Shown: positions 7,926-16,900, counted from the stretch's first letter. The stretch: 64,000 nucleotides of DNA from Neisseria macacae ATCC 33926 (GCF_022749495.1 NZ_CP094241.1:1240001-1304000), one strand, 5' to 3'. The notes: a model not told the origin generated them from the sequence alone. Made by a program: numbers and translations.

Positions 7926-9356
7926 TTATTTGTCCGCCGCAAAACCTCCGCCAAAGGCGGTATTTAACGCCAGCCACGCGGTAAACAGCTTCGCCTGTGC
8001 CTGCGCCAGTTGCGCTTCGTTTTGCAGGGTTTCGTCCTGCGCGGCGAGCCAGTCAAGCTTGTTGTCCAGCCCCGCGCGGTAGCGGCTTTGCGCGGCGGCG
8101 GCGTTTTTGCGGGCCAGCGCGGTCATCTCGGTTTGGTCGCGCACGGCTGCGGCAGCGGTTTCGTATTGCGTCAGAGCGTCGGCCGCCTCGCGCAGGGCGG
8201 TGTAAACGTTTTTGTTGTAACGCGCCGCCTGCTCGTCAAACTCGGCTTCCTTGCGCGACAGGTTCGCCCGCAACGTGCCGGAAGTAAAAAGCGGCAGGCT
8301 CACGCTCGGCAGCAGTCCGGCGAGAAACGACGACGAATGCGGCAGGTTGCCGATTTCCACATTGGACAAGCCGGCCAGCGCCTTGATGGTAATGTTCGGA
8401 TAAAACTCGGTTTTCGCGCTGGCAACCAGATGGCGGCGGGCGGTCAGTGCCTCGCGCTGCGCCGCCAAATCGGGGCGTTTGCCGAGCAAATCGGCGGTGA
8501 GCTGCGACACGGGCGGCGCGGGGGTGTTGGCGGCGGGGTTGGGCGCGAAGTTGTCCAACGCCTGCGCCGGTTGCCCGGTCAAGGCGGCAAGCGCGTGGCG
8601 GATTTGCGCAATGTTGCCGTCCAAATCCGACAAGGCAGCCTGAAAACGGCTGTTGCCTTGCTGTACCGCATAGAGCCTGCTCGGCGCGACCTGTCCGGCG
8701 CGGATGAGTTCGCGCACCACCTGCTCGCGCTCGCGGTTCAACTGCGCCCGCTGCGCCACGCGCTGCCGCGTTTCCAGCAGCAACTGCCATTGGCGGTAAT
8801 ACGTCGCCACGCCCTGCGCCAGCAGTAGCCGCGTCTGCGCGATTTCGTATTCCACGGCGCGTTGCTGCCCCAGCGCAGCTTCCAGCTGGTGCTTGTATTT
8901 GCCGAACACATCGGGCGACCATTGCCCTTGCAGTTGCAGCGATTCATAAGTGATATTGGTGCCGTGGTCGCCCAGCAGCCGCTTTTCCAAATCGCTGATG
9001 AGTTCGGGCTTCTCGCGCTCGTTTACGCCGTCGCGGTGCAGCAGTGCGCCGCTCAGCCCCAATCCAATCTTCACGCCGCGCTGCGAATCCGCCAAATCCG
9101 CCCCCGCCTGCGCCTGCCGCAAGCGCGCCTGTGCCGCCGCCAAATCGGGCGAACGCGCGAGGGCGGTGTCAATCAGGCTGTCGAGCTTGGCATCGTTGAG
9201 CGCACGCCACCATTGCGGCGCAATCGGCGGCTGCGAGCTGGCGGGCAGACCGAGCGTTTCGGCGGTTTCCACGGCGGCGGGGGTGTGCTTGGGATGAGTG
9301 GCGCAGCCCGAAAACAGTGCGGCACAGAGGAAAAATAAAGGGAAGCGTTTGAACAT
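7926..9356 (-). CDS. NodT/TolC-family outer-membrane efflux lipoprotein
   Basis: This is the outer-membrane channel of the efflux operon. The start chosen is ATG 9354-9356, giving 476 residues beginning MFKRFPLFFLCAALFSGC, a lipoprotein signal with the lipobox cysteine at residue 18. A longer upstream frame would run into the IS element and lacks sense. Two internal repeats of the TolC fold, rich in alanine and glutamine, follow: one near AQARLRQAQAGADLADSQRG, the other near KRPDLAAQREALTARRH. It is first in the operon, about 270 bases upstream of the pump gene, with two dRS3 repeats in between. Its stop codon overlaps an AGGCAGCCTGAA-type uptake site. A TATAAT box lies at 9388-9393. Confidence 0.9.
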   Translation of the reverse strand: MFKRFPLFFLCAALFSGCATHPKHTPAAVETAETLGLPASSQPPIAPQWWRALNDAKLDSLIDTALARSPDLAAAQARLRQAQAGADLADSQRGVKIGLGLSGALLHRDGVNEREKPELISDLEKRLLGDHGTNITYESLQLQGQWSPDVFGKYKHQLEAALGQQRAVEYEIAQTRLLLAQGVATYYRQWQLLLETRQRVAQRAQLNREREQVVRELIRAGQVAPSRLYAVQQGNSRFQAALSDLDGNIAQIRHALAALTGQPAQALDNFAPNPAANTPAPPVSQLTADLLGKRPDLAAQREALTARRHLVASAKTEFYPNITIKALAGLSNVEIGNLPHSSSFLAGLLPSVSLPLFTSGTLRANLSRKEAEFDEQAARYNKNVYTALREAADALTQYETAAAAVRDQTEMTALARKNAAAAQSRYRAGLDNKLDWLAAQDETLQNEAQLAQAQAKLFTAWLALNTAFGGGFAADK

Positions 9357-9387
9357 TTTGAAATATATATAAACAGGAATCGGGATG

Positions 9388-9393
9388 ATTATA
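9388..9393 (-). promoter_or_regulatory. Possible -10 box for the efflux operon
   Basis: On the minus strand this reads TATAAT about 30 bases before the start codon. I see no good -35 hexamer at 17 bases. The IS1106 end lies some 50 bases further upstream, so any regulatory DNA beyond that is displaced. Confidence 0.4.
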
Positions 9394-9441
9394 ACGAAAA
9401 GCGTATCGGGCGGGGGTTGGAAAACTTCAACGCAAAAGGCA

Positions 9442-10659
9442 GAGACCTTTGCAAAATTTCTTTTCCTCCAACAACCGAAACCCAAAAACAGGTTTTCGGC
9501 TGTTTTCTCCCCCAATCACTCCTAATTTTACCCAAATACCCCCTTAATCCTCCCCGGATACCTGATAATAAGGCATCCGGGCCGCCTTTTAGGCGGCAAC
9601 AGGCACACTTAGCCTGTTAGCCGCTTTCAACAGGTTCAAACACATCGCTTTCAGATGACTTTGCGCACTCACTTTGAGCAGACCAAAATAGGCTGCCCGG
9701 GCGTAGCGGAATTTACGGTGCAGCGTACCGAAGCTTTGTTCGACCACATAACGGGTCTTCGACAAATATCGGTTACGTTTGGTTTGCGCTTCCGTCAGCG
9801 GACGGTTGCGGCAGGCTTTGCGCATAATGCCGTCTAACAACTGATGCTCTTTCAGATGTTGCCGGTTTTCCGCACTGTCGTAGCCTTTGTCGGCATAGAC
9901 GGTCGTACCTTCGGCAATGCCTTCCAACAAAGGGGACAGATGGTTGCACTCATGGGTATTGGCAGGAGTGATGTGCAGTTTCTCGATATAGCCTTCCTCA
10001 TCGGTACGGGTATGTTGTTTGTAACCGAGTTTGTAGAGGCCGTTTTTCTTTGTCCAACGGGCATCTTTGTCCTTACTCGGTGTGGTTTGGCCGCTGACTT
10101 GTCCTTCCTCGTCGACTTCTATGGCCTGACGCTGTTTGCTGCCGGCAGTCTGAATAATGGTGGCATCAATGACGGCGGCGGATGCTTTCTCTACTTTTAG
10201 GTTTTTTTCGGCCAGTTGTCGGTTAATCAGTTCCAGCAATTCGGACAGGGTGTCGTCTTGCGCCAGCCAGTTGCGGTAGCGGCATAAGGTGCTGTAATCG
10301 GGGATGCTCAGTTCGTCAAAACGGCAAAACAGGTTGAAGTCGATGCGGGTGATGAGACTGTGTTCGAGTTCGGGATCGGAGAGGCTGTGCCATTGTCCGA
10401 GCAGGACGGCTTTGAACATGGACAACAGTGGATAGGCGGGACGGCCGCGGTGCTCTCTAAGGTAACGGGTTCTTTGACGATTCAGGTACTGCTCGATCGG
10501 TTGCCAATCAATCACCTGATCCAACTTCAATAGTGGGAAGCGGTCGATGTGTTTGGCAATCATGGCTTGTGCGGTTTGCTGGAAGAAGGTGCTCATGAGA
10601 AATCCCCTAAATGTCTTGGTGGGAATTTAGGGGATTTTGGGGAATTTTGCAAAGATCTC
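9442..10659. mobile_element. IS1106-type insertion sequence (IS5 family)
   Basis: The element runs from GAGACCTTTGCAAAA at 9442 to its inverted partner TTTTGCAAAGATCTC ending at 10659. It encloses one intact transposase gene on the minus strand and is about 1.22 kb long. A hairpin AATCCCCTAAAT / ATTTAGGGGATT sits in the leader before the transposase start. I could not identify a convincing target duplication. The element lies between the efflux operon and ssb. Confidence 0.85.
9589..10596 (-). CDS. IS1106-type transposase (IS5 family, DDE)
   Basis: This 335-residue transposase would cut and rejoin the IS ends. The N-terminal DUF772-like region reads YLREHRGRPAYPLLSMFKAV. The DDE core includes AAVIDATIIQTAG (first D), YADKGYDSAENR (second D) and YVVEQSFGTLHRKFRYAR (E with the Y-(2)-R-(3)-E-type pattern of IS5). 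The length and wording match the meningococcal IS1106 transposase as I know it. The frame is uninterrupted, so the copy may be active. Confidence 0.92.
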   Translation of the reverse strand: MSTFFQQTAQAMIAKHIDRFPLLKLDQVIDWQPIEQYLNRQRTRYLREHRGRPAYPLLSMFKAVLLGQWHSLSDPELEHSLITRIDFNLFCRFDELSIPDYSTLCRYRNWLAQDDTLSELLELINRQLAEKNLKVEKASAAVIDATIIQTAGSKQRQAIEVDEEGQVSGQTTPSKDKDARWTKKNGLYKLGYKQHTRTDEEGYIEKLHITPANTHECNHLSPLLEGIAEGTTVYADKGYDSAENRQHLKEHQLLDGIMRKACRNRPLTEAQTKRNRYLSKTRYVVEQSFGTLHRKFRYARAAYFGLLKVSAQSHLKAMCLNLLKAANRLSVPVAA

Positions 10660-10683
10660 AATCCGCCTGTGTCAATAAAAGTG

Positions 10684-10725
10684 TAAAAAAGAGAAACCTT
10701 ATTTTATAAGGTTTCTCTCATTTTT
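10684..10725 (-). terminator. Rho-independent terminator after ssb
   Basis: A stem of GAGAAACCTTAT / ATAAGGTTTCTC with a short loop is followed by a T run in the minus-strand direction, about 45 bases after the ssb stop codon. The opposite side also has a T run, so it could work in both directions. Confidence 0.8.
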
Positions 10726-10761
10726 TTGTGTTATATTTTACAATATTTAATTATATGTAAC

Positions 10762-11277
10762 TCAGAACGGAATATCGTCGTCGATGTCCTCGACAGGGGC
10801 TGCCGGTGCGGCGGGAGCTTGGCGGCGGGGGGCGGCAGGGGGTTCTTGGTTTTGCGGGGCGGCTTGGTATTGTTGCTGCGGCGCTTGTTGTTGGTAGCCG
10901 CCTTGGCTGTAACCGCCGTCGTCGTAAGGTGCGCCGCCGCTGTTGTCGTTGCGGCCGCCGAGCATTTTCATTTCATTGGCGATAATGTCGTATGCGGTAC
11001 GTTCGATGCCGTCTTTGCCTTGGTATTTACGGCTTTGGATGCGGCCTTCCAGATAAACTTGGCTGCCTTTTTTCAGGTATTGTCCGGCGATTTCGGCGAG
11101 ACGGCGGTACATGGTGATGTTGTGCCACTCGGTGCGTTCTACGCGCTGGCCGTTGCGGTCGTTCCATGTTTCGCTGGTGGCGACGCTGAAATTGCAGACG
11201 GCTTCGCCGTTGGGCATATAGCGGACTTCGGGGTCGCGGCCGAGACGGCCGATAAGGATGACTTTGTTCAATGACAT
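10762..11277 (-). CDS. ssb: Single-stranded DNA-binding protein
   Basis: SSB coats single-stranded DNA in replication, repair and transformation. The protein has 171 residues. The OB fold begins MSLNKVILIGRLGRDPEVRY and includes WHNITMYRRLAEIAGQYLKKG. A glycine/glutamine/proline-rich linker follows, and the acidic tail DIDDDIPF recruits partner proteins. It begins four bases after the stop of the upstream MFS gene, so the two are probably co-transcribed. Confidence 0.97.
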   Translation of the reverse strand: MSLNKVILIGRLGRDPEVRYMPNGEAVCNFSVATSETWNDRNGQRVERTEWHNITMYRRLAEIAGQYLKKGSQVYLEGRIQSRKYQGKDGIERTAYDIIANEMKMLGGRNDNSGGAPYDDGGYSQGGYQQQAPQQQYQAAPQNQEPPAAPRRQAPAAPAAPVEDIDDDIPF

Positions 11278-11280
11278 TTT

Positions 11281-12663
11281 TTAAACTCCTGTGATGATGT
11301 TTTCGGCGGCCTCTTGGTCAAATCCTTTTTGCAACGCCTTGATGTAAATGGTTTGTTTGTCTGCGCTGAAGGTAATGCTTTCGACGCCTTCGACTTGGGA
11401 CAATGCTTGGTAGAGCGAATCGTGTTTTTCCTGCCATACGGGGCTGACGGGATAGCTGAGGTTTTTGACGGGTTTGGGCGCGGGCGCGAGTACGGCGATG
11501 ACCAGCCACAATAGCATCAATACGCTGCAAAAGGTGAAAACGCCTGCAAAGCCGTATTGTTGAAACAGCCATCCGCCGCTTGCGCCGCCCACAAACAGCC
11601 CGACGGACTGCATGGTATTGTAAACGCCCATCGCCGTGCCTTTCAAATCGGCCGGCGCAATCTTAGAAACCATGGACGGCAGGCTGGCTTCCAATACGTT
11701 GAAGCCGATGAAGTAAACAACCAGATAGGCGGTAATCAGCCAAATCGAGTGCATGCCGAACAATAAGCCGATTTGCGCCGCTGCGATGCAGGCGATGCCG
11801 AGGATGAAGACTTGTTTGAGCTTGTTGCGGGTTTCGCCGATGATGATGAGGGGGATCATAATCACCAGCCCTGCAATAGTCGAGGGCAGATAGACTTTCC
11901 AATGCTGGATTTTTTCCAAACCGAGCTGCGTCATGGCAAAAGGCAGGGCGGTAAACAACGCCATTTGTGCGGCATGCAGCGCGAAAATGCCGAAATCCAA
12001 GTTGAGAAGCTGGCGGTCGCGGAGGACTTCGCCCATGCGCGAGGGCTGCGCCTGTGTGTCTTCGTGCAGCTTGGACACTTCGGGATCAGGAGTCATCCAA
12101 GCGACAACGCCTATGCTGATGACGGTCAGGATACCGGTCAGCATAAACAATCCGGAAACGCCGATAATATCGGCAATCATCGGGGCGACCACCAGACTGA
12201 CGGAAAAGGTCAAACCTATGCTCAAACCTATCATCGCCATCGCGCGGGTACGCACGCCGTCTCGGGTCAAGTCGGCGAGCAACGCGGTCACTGCGGCGCT
12301 GACTGCGCCCGCCCCTTGTATGGCGCGCGCGGCAACCAGCATGGGCAATGAGTTGGCGGCAGCGGCGAGAAAACTACCGGCGGCAAAGACAATCAGTCCG
12401 ACATAAATGGTTTTTTTACGTCCGAATTTATCGGAGGCGATGCCCAAAGGCAGTTGCAGCAAAGCCTGCGTCAGTCCGTAGATACCCATTGCCAGACCGA
12501 CCAAAGTTTTGTTGTTTTCCGCGCCGGGCAACGAGGCGGCATATAAGGACAAAACGGGGAGAACCAAGAACATCCCCAACATACGCAGAGCGTAAACGCC
12601 GGAGAGGGTGGTGCTGGCACGCCATTCGTGCGGGAACATTTGGATGCGGGTGTCTTTTGCCAT
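11281..12663 (-). CDS. YajR-like MFS transporter with C-terminal YAM domain
   Basis: This is a 12-helix major facilitator, 460 residues long, close to the length of E. coli YajR. The MFS signature is visible as GIASDKFGRKKTIYVG between helices 2 and 3, and motif C-like glycines follow in later helices. The last 60 residues (around KHDSLYQALSQVEGVESI) form a soluble ferredoxin-like domain of the YAM type. The substrate is unknown. ssb follows directly downstream. A pair of uptake sequences at about 12674-12703 lies upstream of the start. Confidence 0.85.
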   Translation of the reverse strand: MAKDTRIQMFPHEWRASTTLSGVYALRMLGMFLVLPVLSLYAASLPGAENNKTLVGLAMGIYGLTQALLQLPLGIASDKFGRKKTIYVGLIVFAAGSFLAAAANSLPMLVAARAIQGAGAVSAAVTALLADLTRDGVRTRAMAMIGLSIGLTFSVSLVVAPMIADIIGVSGLFMLTGILTVISIGVVAWMTPDPEVSKLHEDTQAQPSRMGEVLRDRQLLNLDFGIFALHAAQMALFTALPFAMTQLGLEKIQHWKVYLPSTIAGLVIMIPLIIIGETRNKLKQVFILGIACIAAAQIGLLFGMHSIWLITAYLVVYFIGFNVLEASLPSMVSKIAPADLKGTAMGVYNTMQSVGLFVGGASGGWLFQQYGFAGVFTFCSVLMLLWLVIAVLAPAPKPVKNLSYPVSPVWQEKHDSLYQALSQVEGVESITFSADKQTIYIKALQKGFDQEAAENIITGV

Positions 12664-12791
12664 AAACGGTTTTTCAGACGACCCGGTAGGATTTTAAGGT
12701 CGTCTGAAATTTTAAAATTATCAGATGTGCGGATTATACAGGATTCAAAAGGGTTTGCATTTGCACGGGCGCAGCCGTTTATACCCCGCGG

Positions 12792-13433
12792 TCAGCCCCA
12801 TTGCCAGCGGTTGCGCCATGCGCCTAAGACGGCGTTGGGGTATTTGTTGCTGCCCAGGCTGCCGTTGAAGCGCGCCAAAGCGCGGACGATGTTGCCTTTT
12901 TCGATATTGTTGTAGTGGCGCAGGATGGTGCAGCCGTAGCGCAGGTTGGTGCGGATGTCGAACAGGTTGTGCGAAGGTTTGCCGATATAGTTTTTCCAAA
13001 ACGGCATGACCTGCATCAGCCCGCGCGCGCCCACGCCGCTGATGGCGTATTGGCGGAACGCGCTTTCGACTTCGATCAACCCTAAAATCACTTGGGTATT
13101 CAGCCCCGCGCGGCTGCTTTCGTATTGGATGTTGACCAGCAGGCGGCGGCGTTCGGCGGCATCGGGAACGTAGCGGGCAAGGCGGGAGGACATCGCCGCC
13201 AGCCAGCGTTCGCCTTCGTTTGGATCGGCGAACACGAGGCGCGGCGGATTGACATTGTTGATGGAGCTGCGCATCACTGAAGCGACATCGTCGGCAAGTG
13301 TTTCTTCGCGTTGCGCGCCGGCGAGTGCGGCTGCAGGACTGAGCAGCAATGCGCCGCCAGCCAGTAAAAAGCGGCGGCGGGACGGGGATTCGGGCGTGAG
13401 GATCAGGTTTTCCGTTTTCATGTGTACTGTCAT
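12792..13433 (-). CDS. Exported lytic transglycosylase (SLT domain)
   Basis: This enzyme cleaves the glycan strands of peptidoglycan in the periplasm. The protein has 213 residues. The N-terminus reads SRRRFLLAGGALLLSPAAALA, a signal peptide with a twin-arginine-like start. The SLT core includes IEVESAFRQYAISGVGARGL, where the ES pair holds the catalytic glutamate, then LMQVMPFW and YGCTILRHYNN. It ends with ARFNGSLGSNKYPNAVLG, typical of the fold. It is transcribed away from ppx, with an uptake-sequence hairpin at 13449-13492 upstream. Confidence 0.9.
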   Translation of the reverse strand: MTVHMKTENLILTPESPSRRRFLLAGGALLLSPAAALAGAQREETLADDVASVMRSSINNVNPPRLVFADPNEGERWLAAMSSRLARYVPDAAERRRLLVNIQYESSRAGLNTQVILGLIEVESAFRQYAISGVGARGLMQVMPFWKNYIGKPSHNLFDIRTNLRYGCTILRHYNNIEKGNIVRALARFNGSLGSNKYPNAVLGAWRNRWQWG

Positions 13434-13701
13434 TCGTTTAGTCGGTTTAAAGGTCGTCTGAAAACCCTATTTTTGTTTTCAGACGACCTTTTGACGTTTG
13501 CAAAACGGGTATTATAAGAATATCTCCGTGCAGAATCAAAGGTGGCGTGTATCATTGATGAGCGGATTGACTTGAAACAGACAATGAGTGATACATCAAC
13601 TCAGTGCAATATTGCGGCGGTTTAAAGTTGATCTGCGATATTGTCAATCAACGGCGGGACAGAGTAACATTAGAGCTTCGTTTATCCACCGGTATCCCTT
13701 C

Positions 13702-15210
13702 ATGACCACTACGCCCACCAACGTCCTGGCATCCGTCGATTTAGGTTCCAACAGCTTCCGCCTCCAAGTTTGCGAAAATAACAACGGACAACTGAAAGTC
13801 ATCGATTCCTTCAAACAAATGGTGCGTTTTGCCGCCGGTTTGGACGAACATAAAAACCTCGACGAAGCATCCCAAGAGCGTGCCTTGGACTGTTTGGCAA
13901 AATTCGGCGAACGGCTGCGCGGGTTCAGGCCCGAACAAGTGCGCGTTGTGGCGACCAATACCTTCCGCGTAGCAAAAAATATCGCCCAATTCCTACCCAA
14001 AGCCGAAGCCGCACTGGGCTTCCCCATCGAAATCATCGCAGGTCGTGAAGAAGCCCGCCTCATTTACACCGGCGTCGTCCACACCCTACCGCCCAACGGC
14101 GACAAGATGCTCGTCATCGACATCGGCGGCGGCTCGACCGAATTCGTCATCGGCTCCGACCTCCAGCCGCTCGCTACCGAAAGCCTGCCCTTAGGCTGCG
14201 TCACTTACAGCCTGCGTTTCTTCCAAAACAAAATCACCGCCAAAGACTTCCAAGCCGCCATCTCTGCCGCACGTAACGAAATCCAGCGCATCAGCAAACT
14301 CATGAAGCGTACAGGTTGGGATTTCGCCATCGGCACATCCGGCTCCGCCAAATCCATCCGCGACCTCATCGCCGCCGAGCTGCCCCAAGAAGCCGACATC
14401 ACCTACAAAGGCATGCGCTACCTCGCCGACCGCATCATTGAAGCCGGTTCCGTCAAAAAAGCCAAATTCGAAAGCCTCAAGCCCGAACGCGTGGAAGTGT
14501 TCGCCGGCGGACTGGCCGTCATGATGGCAGCGTTTGAAGAACTCGAACTCACCAAAATGACCGTTACCGAAGCCGCCCTGCGCGACGGCGTATTCTACGA
14601 CCTGATTGGACGCGGTTTGAACGAAGACATGCGCGATCAGACGACCGCTGAGTTCCAAAACCGCTACCACGTCAGCCTCAACCAAGCCAAACGCGTCGCC
14701 GAAACCGCGCAAGCCTTTATGGACAGCCTGTGCCACGCCAAAAACGTAACCGTCCAAGACCTTGCCCAATGGCAACAATACCTCGGCTGGGCAGGCAGGC
14801 TGCACGAAATCGGACTCGACATCGCCCACACCGGTTACCACAAACACTCCGCCTACATCCTCGAAAACGCCGATATGCCCGGCTTCTCCCGCAAAGAGCA
14901 AACCATACTCGCGCAACTGGTCATCGGACACCGCGGCGACATGAAAAAAATGGCGGACATCGTCGGCAGCAGCGAAATGCTTTGGTACGCCGTCCTCTCC
15001 CTGCGCCTCGCCGCACTTTTCTGCCGCGCCCGCCTGCCTTTGGATCTGCCGCCGCAAACCCAACTGCGCGCCGACGAAACAGGAAAAGGCTTCATCCTGC
15101 GCATCAGCCAAAACTGGCTCGAACAACACCCTCTAATCGCCGCCGCACTCGACTACGAAAGCGCGCAATGGCAAAAGATCGATATGCCTTTCAACGTGCA
15201 GCCTCAATAG
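13702..15210 (+). CDS. ppx: Exopolyphosphatase (Ppx/GppA)
   Basis: Ppx removes phosphate from the ends of polyphosphate chains, or hydrolyses pppGpp, in the cytoplasm. The chosen start is ATG 13702, giving 502 residues that begin MTTTPTNVLASVDLGSNSFR, with the conserved phosphate-binding DLGSNS at the N-terminus. An earlier in-frame ATG at 13588 would add 38 residues with no family match. The second actin-like signature is VIDIGGGSTEFVIG. The catalytic-glutamate region near GREEARLIYTGV is present, and a C-terminal HD-like helical domain follows. A strong inverted-uptake terminator follows the stop. Confidence 0.95.
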   Translation: MTTTPTNVLASVDLGSNSFRLQVCENNNGQLKVIDSFKQMVRFAAGLDEHKNLDEASQERALDCLAKFGERLRGFRPEQVRVVATNTFRVAKNIAQFLPKAEAALGFPIEIIAGREEARLIYTGVVHTLPPNGDKMLVIDIGGGSTEFVIGSDLQPLATESLPLGCVTYSLRFFQNKITAKDFQAAISAARNEIQRISKLMKRTGWDFAIGTSGSAKSIRDLIAAELPQEADITYKGMRYLADRIIEAGSVKKAKFESLKPERVEVFAGGLAVMMAAFEELELTKMTVTEAALRDGVFYDLIGRGLNEDMRDQTTAEFQNRYHVSLNQAKRVAETAQAFMDSLCHAKNVTVQDLAQWQQYLGWAGRLHEIGLDIAHTGYHKHSAYILENADMPGFSRKEQTILAQLVIGHRGDMKKMADIVGSSEMLWYAVLSLRLAALFCRARLPLDLPPQTQLRADETGKGFILRISQNWLEQHPLIAAALDYESAQWQKIDMPFNVQPQ

Positions 15211-15214
15211 GATC

Positions 15215-15269
15215 AAAAAGGCAAAAAGGTCGTCTGAAAATTAGATTCAGACGACCTTTTTGCCTTTTT
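15215..15269 (+). terminator. Terminator after ppx
   Basis: A long stem AAAAAGGCAAAAAGGTCGTCTGAA pairs with its complement around a short loop and ends in a T run just past the ppx stop. It is built on an inverted uptake-sequence pair. Confidence 0.8.
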
Positions 15270-15331
15270 GTATATGAACCGTTTGTATCCGCAGGGTAGA
15301 TATTTTTACCCAAATATGATTCGCCGATCAT

Positions 15332-15805
15332 TCAATACAAAATATGTTTCTTTAAATAGCCTGATTCAATCATTGGGAAAACATCAGCCAGAGGGGAAGG
15401 TACTATAATATCTGCGTGATAAATTATTACTTCTTCATTTTTGTTTAATTCATTCTTATATTTTCCGTACAGATTTTTATCATTATCAAAAAACCAAATT
15501 AAAGCATATATCTTCCCATGAATATTTTCTGATTCATGATATAACTTTTTAAATTTATCCCTATTTCCTTCTTTATTCAGTCTTTCAAAGCTATTGCTTT
15601 GCTTGGATTTCGACCCTTCTTCTCCAATTAATTTACTTTCCAATGCTTTGGCATGGGCTAATCTTGAAACATCACTATCATTTTTACCTGAACGAAAATT
15701 CATATTTCCTCCGGCTATTGCCGTAGTTAAGAAAAATAAACCTAACAGAGCTATGAGCATTTTCTGCCATTTCGTTTTGTCGGTTCTAAAAATGAGGATT
15801 CCCAT
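15332..15805 (-). CDS. Unrecognised protein with one N-terminal membrane segment
   Basis: I do not recognise this 157-residue protein. The N-terminus has a hydrophobic stretch near residues 15-31 (MLIALLGLFFLTTAIAG) that could be a signal peptide or anchor. The rest is charged and lysine-rich. The gene is much more AT-rich than ppx beside it. AAGGAGCATTATT precedes the ATG, a good ribosome-binding site. It lies after the nucleotidyltransferase gene on the same strand, separated by an uptake-sequence hairpin, and may belong to the same accessory island. Confidence 0.6.
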   Translation of the reverse strand: MGILIFRTDKTKWQKMLIALLGLFFLTTAIAGGNMNFRSGKNDSDVSRLAHAKALESKLIGEEGSKSKQSNSFERLNKEGNRDKFKKLYHESENIHGKIYALIWFFDNDKNLYGKYKNELNKNEEVIIYHADIIVPSPLADVFPMIESGYLKKHILY

Positions 15806-15861
15806 AATAATGCTCCTTTCTGAGAGGTCGTCTGAAAAATCATTTTCAGACGACCTGAACT

Positions 15862-16773
15862 TTATTGCGGCAAGACAAGATTGTCTAACGTCAGCCCCGC
15901 ATCGCGCAAGCTTTGTACGTATTGCTCAAACACGGTTTGATAATCGTCTGGTATTTGCGGACAGGTATAAGAAAATTCATCTGTTTTACGTTGGTAGTCC
16001 CAGTCTTGGCGGAGGTTTTTGATATAAGGGTGGCGTGTATCGTAATGGCAGAAAATATCACGCAGATTGCTCGAAAACAGGTGGCGTATGTTTCCCAGCG
16101 GGATGCGGTCGCGGCGGCATTCGGCGGTAAGTATGTCTAATATTTGGGCAATCAGATTGGTGTCGCCTTGAATGTGTCGAACGAGATAACTCAAGTCATA
16201 CAAATCCTTAAAGCGCGGACGGATGAGCGTTTGATGCAGCTTCCATGCGATTTGCGGGGCGAGCGGTACGGAATAGGGCAGCGTAAATTGGTCCATCGCT
16301 GTATTGAATACGGTGTAGTAATCGGGTTCGATAGGCAAATCCAGATTAAACGATACATCAACGCTTAATTCTACAAGCTGACCGTTGATGGTGCAGGTCA
16401 AATCGGTATTGGTGGTGGGAAAATCGTCCGACATGGCGTAATCCACATTGCGCCAAAAGGGATTTTGGGAGAATGGTGTGAACGTTACGCCATCATAGGC
16501 ATAAGCGGTGGTTACGGCTTGCGCCCATTTGTTCAGACTGTTTTCGGCAGAACGGTAGTCTTCTTTATACGGCAACATCACATAATCCAAATCGGCAGGC
16601 AGGCGCATTTGCAGATTGGGAAAATATTGGCGCGTGATGTGGCTGCCTTTGAGCATAAAGGGAAAATCCAAGCTGGCAGCGCGGCGGATAAATGCTTCTT
16701 GGGCGATAAGCTCCAGCAGCCGGGTTTCGGAAAGGTCGGGATACTGAAGGGCGTAGAGTTCAATGGGATTCAT
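15862..16773 (-). CDS. AbiEii/AbiGii-like nucleotidyltransferase
   Basis: This 303-residue protein resembles the toxin half of AbiE-type abortive-infection and toxin-antitoxin pairs, which transfer nucleotides to tRNA or other targets. The active-site pattern is visible: FMLKGSHITRQYF at residues 39-51, then RLPADLDYVM at 58-67, whose two aspartates would bind metal. The conserved lysine and the KDLYDLSYLVRH motif of the family occur near residue 190. No standard AbiEi-type winged-helix antitoxin is adjacent. The next genes upstream (16972-18313) lie on the same strand and are unrecognised. A Correia element sits 22 bases upstream of the start and may affect expression. Confidence 0.8.
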   Translation of the reverse strand: MNPIELYALQYPDLSETRLLELIAQEAFIRRAASLDFPFMLKGSHITRQYFPNLQMRLPADLDYVMLPYKEDYRSAENSLNKWAQAVTTAYAYDGVTFTPFSQNPFWRNVDYAMSDDFPTTNTDLTCTINGQLVELSVDVSFNLDLPIEPDYYTVFNTAMDQFTLPYSVPLAPQIAWKLHQTLIRPRFKDLYDLSYLVRHIQGDTNLIAQILDILTAECRRDRIPLGNIRHLFSSNLRDIFCHYDTRHPYIKNLRQDWDYQRKTDEFSYTCPQIPDDYQTVFEQYVQSLRDAGLTLDNLVLPQ

Positions 16774-16794
16774 GATGCGTTTTGAGCAAGGTTA

Positions 16795-16900
16795 TATAGT
16801 GGATTAACTTTAAATCAGTACGGCGTTGCCTCGCCTTGCCGTACTATCTGTACTGTCTGCGGCTTCGTCGCCTTATCCTGATTTAAAGTTAATCCACTAT
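16795..16900. repeat. Short-form Correia element (about 106 bp)
   Basis: The element is bounded by TATAGTGGATTAAC and its inverted copy GTTAATCCACTATA. It contains the internal GTACGGCGTTGCCTC and CTGTCTGCGGCTTCGTC blocks and lacks the central IHF-type segment of the long form. It lies between the nucleotidyltransferase gene and the gene upstream of it. Confidence 0.93.

Noticed and set aside
9357..9515. Extended N-terminus of the outer-membrane factor
   Set aside because: The longer frame reads into IS1106 and lacks a signal peptide. The ATG at 9354-9356 opens with a perfect lipoprotein signal.
13588..13701. Upstream start for ppx
   Set aside because: The extra 38 residues lack family similarity, whereas ATG 13702 begins a few residues before the conserved DLGSNS motif.
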